This document shows positions 7,334-12,368 of a stretch of DNA of 12,368 nt, one piece after another. A program made the position numbers and the translations under genes. The notes beneath the pieces were generated by a model. It saw nothing but the letters and a program-made list of their open reading frames with translations, ran no database searches and was not told where the DNA came from. Each line of letters starts with the position of its first letter. Position 1 is the stretch's first letter. Source of the stretch: JAQIBY01 sp964527535 (GTDB taxonomy: Bacteria; Bacteroidota; Bacteroidia; Bacteroidales; ML635J-15); assembly GCA_964527535.1 (NCBI GenBank), contig CAZGPW010000043.1, positions 1-12,368 on the forward strand, in the 5' to 3' direction.

Positions 7334-8152
7334 ATGCAAAAAGCATGGATTTACATATTTTTGTTGGCGTTATTTGCTTTGTCTGCCTGTAATACCTTTA
7401 AGGAACTTATTCCTACCGGTGAAAAAATTGAGATTGAAAAGGAACCATTTACCGGCGAGGATTATGTTGAAGAAGTGTTGGGAGTGAGTTTTGAAATGGT
7501 AGCTGTTGAAGGAGGAACGTTTATGATGGGATCGGATGCCCCTGATGCTGACGATGATGAAAACCCTGTACATAAAGTGCAATTGGATCATTTTTACATC
7601 GGACGGTACGAGGTTACCCAGGAATTATGGTTTGCTGTGATGGGTGATGATCCGAGTTATTATGCAGGGTGTTATAATTGCCCTGTCGAAGATATTGAAA
7701 CCAGGGTACAACGTTTTATTGATGCACTGAACCGGGTTACTGGAAAAGAATATCGATTGCCAACAGAAGCTGAATGGGAATTTGCTGCCCGGGGTGGTGT
7801 GAAATCTAAAGCTTATACATACAGTGGAAGTGATGATATAGGCGAAGTGGCTTGGTATTCAGATAATAGCAGAGGAAAAACCCAGCCTGTGGGACAGAAA
7901 TTACCCAATGAGTTAGGTATATACGATATGTCTGGAAACGTTTGGGAGCCTTGCAGTGATAAATACGATCCCGATTTTTATAATTTCAGCGTTCCCAATA
8001 ATCCACATGCCCCGTCTGATGGTGATTATCATGTTTTGAGAGGGGGGTCATGGTTTAATGATCCTCACGATTGCAGGGTTACAAATCGAATTGAAGGCTA
8101 TAGAAATTATGGCAGTAATGCCAGGGGTATCAGACTTGCACATGACATGTAA
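7334..8152 (+). CDS. SUMF1/formylglycine-generating-enzyme-like lipoprotein
   Basis: This 272-residue protein has a lipoprotein signal (lipobox LSAC, acylated Cys19), so it should be membrane-anchored outside the cytoplasm. Residues about 53-269 are a SUMF1 (C-type-lectin-like FGE sulfatase) domain: MVAVEGGTFMMGSD 55-68, FYIGRYEVTQELW 87-99, YRLPTEAEWEFAARGG 140-155, GIYDMSGNVWE 195-205, LRGGSW 235-240 and a final ARGIRLA. True formylglycine-generating enzymes use two cysteines near GGSYMCxxxxC. Here the first is Asn242 and only Cys247 aligns with the second, so sulfatase-activating oxidase activity is unlikely. Such domains in Bacteroidota lipoproteins often serve binding or accessory roles (for example gliding or secretion). 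CYNC at 113-116 is an additional Cys pair. No sulfatase is nearby. Its precise role is unknown. Confidence 0.9.
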   Translation: MQKAWIYIFLLALFALSACNTFKELIPTGEKIEIEKEPFTGEDYVEEVLGVSFEMVAVEGGTFMMGSDAPDADDDENPVHKVQLDHFYIGRYEVTQELWFAVMGDDPSYYAGCYNCPVEDIETRVQRFIDALNRVTGKEYRLPTEAEWEFAARGGVKSKAYTYSGSDDIGEVAWYSDNSRGKTQPVGQKLPNELGIYDMSGNVWEPCSDKYDPDFYNFSVPNNPHAPSDGDYHVLRGGSWFNDPHDCRVTNRIEGYRNYGSNARGIRLAHDM

Positions 8153-8262
8153 TACCAACATTGATATTACTCATGTCTCCTTGAATTTTCTCAAAAAATG
8201 GATGTAAGGTAAAAATGGTTTTTTCGCCAATACATAATATGTTTTAAATCATTTTTTAGGCT

Positions 8263-8293
8263 TTTGACTGATTGACAAATAATGTTATTTTTG
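8263..8293 (+). promoter_or_regulatory. Promoter of the serC-serA-DUF1015 cluster
   Basis: A -33 TTTG (8263-8266), 19-nt spacer and -7 TATTTTTG (8286-8293) match the Bacteroidota consensus exactly. Transcription would start near 8300, which makes the in-frame ATG at 8307 nearly leaderless and favours the ATG at 8328 as the serC start. Confidence 0.75.
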
Positions 8294-8327
8294 TTAAAAA
8301 TATAATATGAACCAAAAAAATAAAGTT

Positions 8328-9398
8328 ATGAGAAAACATATTTTTAATGCAGGCCCCTGTAAATTATCCGACAGAACGCTGGAAAATACAGCCAGAGCCG
8401 TTTTGGAACTTGAGGATTACGGACAATCCATCATGGAGGTGTCTCATCGCAGCCCCGAGTTTGAGGCAATTTTGGATGAAACAAAAGCACTTATGCACGA
8501 AGTGATGAACATCCCCGATGATTTTGAAATTTTGTTTCTCGGTGGTGGTGCTTCCATGCAATTTGCCATGATTCCCTACAATTTCCTCAAAACAAAAGCT
8601 TTTTACCTCGATACAGGCTCATGGTCAACAAAAGCCATCAAAGAAGCTGCCCTCTGGGGTGATGTTATTGAAGTATCTTCCGAAGATAAAGGGTTTACCT
8701 ATATCCCCAAAGGGTATAAAATTCCCAATGATGCGGATTACGCACACATAACAACAAACAACACCATCAAAGGCACTGAAATTATGGAAGATATGGATTC
8801 TCCTGTACCATTGATGGCAGACATGTCTTCTGATTTTATGAGCAGGCCTGTCGATTTTTCAAAATACGCCATGGTTTATGGTGGTGCCCAGAAAAATGTC
8901 GGCCCGGCAGGAGCTACCTTTGTGATCATCCGTAAATCCATGCTGGAAAAAGTGGTTGACCGTCCCATCCCGACAATGCTGAAATACAAAACGCATGTGG
9001 ATAAAGATTCAATGTTCAATACCCCACCATGTGTTAATGTGTTTGCCATCCGGGAAACCCTGAAATGGGTGAAAGAAATGGGTGGCGTTGAAGCCATGGA
9101 CAAACTGGCACAGCAACGTGCGGATACCTTGTATAACGCTATTGATGAAAGCAAGATGTTTAAAGGAACTGTGGCAAAAGAAGACCGTTCCCGCATGAAC
9201 ATTTGTTTTGTGTTCGAAGACAAATACAATGACCTGCAAGCTGATTTCCTGAAATTTGCCGCCAAAAGAAACATTGTCGGCATCAAAGGCCACAGGTCTG
9301 TTGGTGGTTTCAGGGCTTCAACTTACAACGCCTGTACCATGGACGATGTAAATGCCCTTGTCAAAGCCATGAAAGATTTTGAAAAAGAAAACGCTTGA
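8328..9398 (+). CDS. serC: Phosphoserine aminotransferase
   Basis: This cytoplasmic PLP enzyme transaminates 3-phosphohydroxypyruvate with glutamate to O-phosphoserine (the second step of serine synthesis) and usually also serves pyridoxal phosphate synthesis. From the ATG at 8328 it has 356 residues, the normal SerC length. It starts MRKHIFNAGP, the family's usual opening. A start at 8307 would add seven Lys/Asn-rich residues and leave almost no leader from the predicted promoter. Seen: SHRS 39-42 with substrate-binding His40-Arg41, GGGAS 72-76, PLP-binding Lys189 in GGAQKNVGPAG, and GHRSVGGFRAS 321-331. It is the first gene of the cluster; serA follows after 51 nt. Confidence 0.96.
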   Translation: MRKHIFNAGPCKLSDRTLENTARAVLELEDYGQSIMEVSHRSPEFEAILDETKALMHEVMNIPDDFEILFLGGGASMQFAMIPYNFLKTKAFYLDTGSWSTKAIKEAALWGDVIEVSSEDKGFTYIPKGYKIPNDADYAHITTNNTIKGTEIMEDMDSPVPLMADMSSDFMSRPVDFSKYAMVYGGAQKNVGPAGATFVIIRKSMLEKVVDRPIPTMLKYKTHVDKDSMFNTPPCVNVFAIRETLKWVKEMGGVEAMDKLAQQRADTLYNAIDESKMFKGTVAKEDRSRMNICFVFEDKYNDLQADFLKFAAKRNIVGIKGHRSVGGFRASTYNACTMDDVNALVKAMKDFEKENA

Positions 9399-9449
9399 TA
9401 AAAACCTGAGAACAGGCTTTGTTATCGTAAACATTAAAAACGTATCGTT

Positions 9450-10370
9450 ATGAAAAAAATACTTGTAGCTACGGTAAAACCATTTGCTCCCGATGCCGTA
9501 ACCGGGATAAAAGATATTTGTAAGGAAGCAGGATATGACCTGACCGTATTGGAAAAATACGACGGACAAGACGCATTGATTGATGCGGTAAAAGATGCCA
9601 ACGGGCTGATTATCCGCTCTGATAAAGTAACTGCCGACGTAATTGAAGCAGCTGAAAACCTTGAAGTGGTTGTCAGGGCAGGGGCAGGCTATGACAATGT
9701 TGACCTTGAGGCCGCCACAAAAAACAATGTGGTGGTGATGAACACCCCGGGACAGAATTCAAACGCTGTGGCAGAACTTGCCCTTGGAATGATGGTGTAT
9801 CTTGCCCGCGGTGGTTTCAATGGGAAATCTGGTACTGAGCTGAAAGGAAAAACCATTGGTATCCACGCATACGGCAATGTAGGTCAAAATGTGGCCCGCA
9901 TAGCCAAAGGTTTTGGTATGGAAGTGTACGCATTTGATCCTTTTATTGACAATTCTAAAATTGAAGCCGATGGTGTGAAAGCCGTTACTTCTGTAGAAGC
10001 ACTGTATGAAACTTGTCAGTATATATCACTGCACATTCCTTCCAATGAAAAAACAAAAGCATCCATTGGAACAGTATTGCTGAGTAAAATGCCAAAAAAT
10101 GCTGTGCTGGTGAATACCGCCCGTAAAGAAGTCATCAATGAAAAAGAATTGATGCAGGTGTATGCTGAACGCGATGATTTTTCCTACATCTCGGATATTG
10201 CGCCCGATTGCGCTGATGACATAGCGGACAAATACGAGGGACGCTATTTCTTTACACCAAAGAAAATGGGTGCGCAAACCAAAGAAGCCAACGTTGGTGC
10301 AGGCATTGCTGCCATCAATCAGATCAAAGGCTTGTGGGAAAAAGGTGACAAAACCTTTCAGGTAAATTAA
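9450..10370 (+). CDS. serA: D-3-phosphoglycerate dehydrogenase, short form with Lys at the catalytic His position
   Basis: This NAD-dependent D-2-hydroxyacid dehydrogenase oxidises 3-phosphoglycerate to 3-phosphohydroxypyruvate, the first step of serine synthesis. It is 306 residues, the short type with no C-terminal ACT or ASB regulatory domain, so feedback inhibition by serine through an ACT domain is not expected. Seen: RAGAGYDNVD 76-85, the NAD-binding stretch IGIHAYGNVG 136-145 (first Gly of GxGxxG replaced by Ala), and NTARKEVINE with catalytic Arg225. The usual catalytic His motif TPHxG reads TPKKMGAQT, giving Lys271, and the usual EP motif for the paired Glu is absent (APDCADD). I recall that Bacteroides and Entamoeba PGDH share this Lys, so it is a known variant rather than damage. 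Gene order supports the function. Confidence 0.94.
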   Translation: MKKILVATVKPFAPDAVTGIKDICKEAGYDLTVLEKYDGQDALIDAVKDANGLIIRSDKVTADVIEAAENLEVVVRAGAGYDNVDLEAATKNNVVVMNTPGQNSNAVAELALGMMVYLARGGFNGKSGTELKGKTIGIHAYGNVGQNVARIAKGFGMEVYAFDPFIDNSKIEADGVKAVTSVEALYETCQYISLHIPSNEKTKASIGTVLLSKMPKNAVLVNTARKEVINEKELMQVYAERDDFSYISDIAPDCADDIADKYEGRYFFTPKKMGAQTKEANVGAGIAAINQIKGLWEKGDKTFQVN

Positions 10371-10383
10371 TGGTTATGATAGG

Positions 10384-10457
10384 TGTTAGGAGTTAGGGGT
10401 TAGGTGTTAGGTGTTAGGAGGAAAACTTTTCCAATACCTAACACCTAACCCCTAACC
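10384..10457. repeat. Hairpin of 7-nt tandem repeats between serA and the DUF1015 gene
   Basis: The left arm has five consecutive units: TGTTAGG, AGTTAGG, GGTTAGG, TGTTAGG, TGTTAGG (10384-10418). The right arm has three units on the other strand (10437-10457). Segments 10391-10411 and 10437-10457 pair at 20 of 21 positions. The tip holds GGAAAACTTTTCC (10420-10432), an inner 6-bp stem. It begins 14 nt after the serA stop. It could stabilise or attenuate the transcript between the two genes, or simply be an intergenic repeat. Confidence 0.8.
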
Positions 10458-10502
10458 CCTACTGATAGTCGCATGTTTATAAAACATTAAACAAATAATA
10501 TT

Positions 10503-11756
10503 ATGGCAATTATGAAACCATTCAGGGGACTGCGGCCGCCAAAAGACATTGCTGCAGGGCTTTCCAGCCTCCCTTACGATGTGATGAATTCAGAAGAAGC
10601 CGCTCAAATGGCGGAAGGAAAAGAGTATTCACTCCTGCATATTACACGTGCAGAAATCGACTGCCCCGAAGGCACAGACATCCATTCGGAAACCGTGTAT
10701 GAAAAAGCAGCCCAAAATTTTAAGAAATTCCAGGAAAAAGGTTGGCTCCAACAGGATGATAAACCCATGTTCTATATCTATGCCCAAACCATGGACGGGC
10801 GTACCCAATATGGCATTGTCGGGGGTGCTGCCTGTGATGATTACAAAAAAGGGATCATCAAAAAGCATGAACTTACCCGCCCCGAAAAAGAAGAAGACCG
10901 CATGGTGCTTACCCGTTACACCAGGGCAAATATTGAACCCGTGTTTTTTTCTTATAAATCTGTTTCTGAAATAGATGCCATTGTTGAACGCATCACCAAA
11001 ATGGAGGAACCAACGTATGATTTTGTTGCTGAAGATGGATTTGGCCATACCTTGTGGCCTGTCTTTAGTGATAAAGACAACACCGAAATAGAAAAACTTT
11101 TTGCTGAAAAAGTCCCCAATACCTATGTGGCTGACGGACATCACCGTACAGCAGCCGCAGCGCGCATTGGCGATGAATTTGCTGCCAAAAACCCAAACCA
11201 CACCGGCGACGAAGAATACAACTATTTCATGTCTGTGCATTTTCCGGATGACCAGCTTCACATTATTGATTATAACCGTGTGGTGAAAGACCTCAATGGC
11301 ATGACGCCGGATGAGCTGCTTGAAAAACTGAAAGAAAATTTCAACCTGGAAGAAATCGGTAAGCAAATTTACAAACCGGCAAAATTGCATGAATTCAGCA
11401 TGTATTTGGACAACAAATGGTATAAACTTACAGCCAAAGCCGGTACTTACGATGACAACGACCCCATAGGCGTGTTGGATGTAACCATACTTTCAAATCT
11501 GGTGTTGGACGAGTTGCTTGACATCAAAGACCTGCGTACATCCAACCGCATTGACTTTGTTGGTGGTATCCGCGGCCTTGGTGAACTGAAAAAACGCGTG
11601 GATTCCGGCGAAATGAAAGTGGCCTTTGCCTTGTATCCCGTCAGCATGGAACAATTGATTACCATCGCTGATACCGGAAACATCATGCCGCCAAAAACCA
11701 CCTGGTTTGAACCAAAATTGCGCTCCGGCCTTGTGATTCATAAACTCGACGAATGA
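10503..11756 (+). CDS. DUF1015 family protein, serine-cluster associated
   Basis: This 417-residue soluble protein is of the DUF1015 family. Seen: FRGLRPP 7-13, LPYDVM 23-28, KHELTRPEKEEDR 121-133, the family hallmark ADGHHR 210-215 followed by TAAAAR, and MPPKTTWFEPK 395-405 near the end. No signal peptide or membrane segment. The DGHHR motif resembles the active-site motif of ParB/Srx-fold proteins, which include an archaeal free-serine kinase that interconverts serine and phosphoserine. In this cluster the phosphoserine phosphatase serB is missing and this gene stands in its place, an arrangement I recall as common in Bacteroidota. A role in the phosphoserine-to-serine step is therefore a reasonable inference, not shown. 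It lies 132 nt after serA, with a hairpin between. A 253-residue open frame on the opposite strand (10629-11390) is a shadow of this gene. Confidence 0.92.
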   Translation: MAIMKPFRGLRPPKDIAAGLSSLPYDVMNSEEAAQMAEGKEYSLLHITRAEIDCPEGTDIHSETVYEKAAQNFKKFQEKGWLQQDDKPMFYIYAQTMDGRTQYGIVGGAACDDYKKGIIKKHELTRPEKEEDRMVLTRYTRANIEPVFFSYKSVSEIDAIVERITKMEEPTYDFVAEDGFGHTLWPVFSDKDNTEIEKLFAEKVPNTYVADGHHRTAAAARIGDEFAAKNPNHTGDEEYNYFMSVHFPDDQLHIIDYNRVVKDLNGMTPDELLEKLKENFNLEEIGKQIYKPAKLHEFSMYLDNKWYKLTAKAGTYDDNDPIGVLDVTILSNLVLDELLDIKDLRTSNRIDFVGGIRGLGELKKRVDSGEMKVAFALYPVSMEQLITIADTGNIMPPKTTWFEPKLRSGLVIHKLDE

Positions 11757-11777
11757 TGAATTTCTGTTCTGAATGAT

Positions 11778-11809
11778 AATCCGGGTTCGTTGAGGATCCG
11801 GATTTTTTT
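11778..11809 (+). terminator. Rho-independent terminator after the DUF1015 gene
   Basis: AATCCGG (11778-11784) pairs with CCGGATT (11798-11804), giving a 7-bp stem with a 13-nt loop that merges into a run of seven T (11803-11809). It lies 21 nt past the stop codon and ends the serine cluster transcript. Confidence 0.75.
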
Positions 11810-11813
11810 GTTT

Positions 11814-12005
11814 TGGGCGTGCCCCTTATTTGTGAGATGGTAAGATGGAGAGATGCTCACAAATAAGGGTCGGTCTCCGGTTTTTAGCCGCTTTGTGCAG
11901 ACGTCTGCCTGCAATGCTGTGACAGGAGCTCTGTTCCGCCGCTCTGCCACAGCAGCAGTCAGTAAGCCTCCACTGCAGCGGGCTAACCACCTCCGCCCTC
12001 ACGCA
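11814..12005 (+). repeat. GC-rich structured repeat element, copy 2 (192 nt)
   Basis: It starts TGGGCGTGCCCC, followed by a hairpin (11823-11836 with 11856-11869), GGGTCGGT (11867-11874) and a GC-rich body, and ends CCCTCACGCA (11996-12005). Block order matches the element at 161-360 in the opposite orientation; the hairpins are unrelated in sequence. Terminal GCGTG (11817-11821) and CACGC (12000-12004) are complementary. The segment GGGTCGG can also pair with CCGCCC (11993-11998). The body holds the palindrome GCAGACGTCTGC (11897-11908), and GGTT...AGCC (near 11880-11890) can pair with GGCTAACC (11981-11988). No coding frame in it is convincing. It lies downstream of a gene on the same strand, as copy 1 does. 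Confidence 0.65.
11823..11869 (+). repeat. Hairpin inserted in structured element copy 2
   Basis: There are 14-bp perfect arms (CCCTTATTTGTGAG and its complement) with a 19-nt loop that repeats AGATGG-like words. Only the outer CCC/GGG is shared with the hairpin of copy 1; the inner arms differ completely. Confidence 0.8.
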
Positions 12006-12083
12006 ATATATACTCGTAATGCAAATTTCCTGATGTTTGCCAAAGGCATCATCACCACTTGCATTTTCAAAAACCTTAACTTT

Positions 12084-12113
12084 TTTGCAACTTTTTAAAA
12101 AGATTTACGTTTA
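12084..12113 (+). promoter_or_regulatory. Probable promoter of the gene starting at 12147
   Basis: TTTG (12084-12087), an 18-nt spacer and TACGTTTA (12106-12113) match the Bacteroidota promoter with one mismatch in the -7 box. The implied leader is about 27 nt before the ATG at 12147. Confidence 0.5.
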
Positions 12114-12146
12114 CTTGTATATACGAAGCATTAAAATTTTAGTAAA

Positions 12147-12368
12147 ATGGAAATACTTCAAACAAAACCGACGACAACAGGCAGCCAACACCCGCTGCCA
12201 CACACACACAGTAAACACCGGCGTGTAAGCCTTTTGCTTATGGCATTTCTATTCCTCATATCGGTTGACCATGTGCACGCGCAATGGGAAACGGGGGGAA
12301 ATGCATTTACCGCCGGAAGTTGTGTAAAAGCCAGATTTGGAACCACCAACAACACTTGCGATGTACAA
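12147..12368 (+). CDS. Secreted surface protein, N-terminal fragment (runs off the window)
   Basis: This frame is open from the ATG at 12147 to the window end, 74 codons, with no stop. The product has a basic, Thr/His-rich first 28 residues, a hydrophobic core (RVSLLLMAFLFLISV) and a likely signal cleavage after VHA, before QWETGGNAF. The mature start, with W-x-x-x-G-N and later FGTTNN, resembles the head of large Bacteroidota cell-surface proteins whose repeats carry GTTNN-type motifs, often with a C-terminal sorting signal. That end is outside the window, so size and secretion route are unknown. A shorter start at Met32 would remove the basic region and is less likely. A plausible promoter lies just upstream. 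Confidence 0.7.
   Translation, partial: MEILQTKPTTTGSQHPLPHTHSKHRRVSLLLMAFLFLISVDHVHAQWETGGNAFTAGSCVKARFGTTNNTCDVQ

Noticed and set aside
5738..8152. glpK and the SUMF1 lipoprotein as a glycerol operon
   Set aside because: The 96-nt gap, unrelated functions and lack of glpF, glpD or glpR give no support for a functional link.
10384..10457. Telomere-like or CRISPR-like array
   Set aside because: Units are 7 nt in direct phase with reverse-complement units opposite. There are no spacers and no cas genes, and the array is internal to an operon.
10629..11390. Long open frame (253 codons) antisense to the DUF1015 gene
   Set aside because: The product is Phe/Ile/His-rich with no family features and lies opposite a clear conserved protein. 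It is a codon-bias shadow.
11853..12098. Open frame on the plus strand downstream of the DUF1015 gene
   Set aside because: It overlaps the structured element and the promoter region, has no recognisable domain and starts inside a hairpin loop. Composition is not protein-like.

Overview
The window looks like a chromosomal segment of a Bacteroidota (Bacteroidetes) bacterium. The evidence is moderate-to-low GC with GC-rich islands, no obvious Shine-Dalgarno tracts before most genes, good matches to the Bacteroidota promoter (TTTG, about 19 nt, TAnnTTTG) before serC and before the last gene, a serC-serA-DUF1015 cluster, SUMF1-type lipoproteins, and secreted proteins typical of the phylum. No phage, transposase, CRISPR, tRNA or rRNA is visible.

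Layout. Bases 1-368 are non-coding: an imperfect dyad (48-123) and a GC-rich structured element (161-360, minus orientation). A leftward block follows, in transcription order from the right: two paralogous small secreted repeat proteins (4889-5242 and 4523-4873), a terminator-like hairpin abutting the next start codon, an AsmA-like membrane-anchored protein (2482-4476), and a BvgS-like hybrid sensor kinase (369-2438). A 490-bp intergenic region (5246-5737) holds a dyad element with 16-bp ends and a central hairpin built from decayed 7-nt repeats. Rightward genes follow: glycerol kinase glpK (5738-7237), a SUMF1/FGE-like lipoprotein (7334-8152), then a serine biosynthesis cluster of serC (8328-9398), serA (9450-10370) and a DUF1015 protein (10503-11756). 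A terminator and a second copy of the GC-rich structured element (11814-12005) come next. A promoter and the 5' end of a secreted-protein gene (12147 to the window edge) close the window.

How the genes fit together. SerA and SerC make phosphoserine from 3-phosphoglycerate. No serB is present, and the DUF1015 protein in its place carries a DGHHR motif resembling that of the ParB/Srx fold. GlpK makes glycerol-3-phosphate but has no glpF or glpD beside it. The leftward block is an envelope/sensing group whose shared role is unknown.

Most noteworthy observations. (1) The two roughly 200-nt elements at 161-360 and 11814-12005 share the same architecture: a conserved 5' end, a hairpin of unrelated sequence, a conserved core and a conserved 3' end. 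Their two ends can pair in a 5-bp helix in which two of five pairs differ between copies yet stay complementary. (2) The two small repeat proteins have identical repeat spacing, but Ser and Tyr swap places in all repeats between the paralogs. (3) Two intergenic hairpins are built from 7-nt units of related consensus. All similarity statements are from sequence reading and memory of families; no database search was run.
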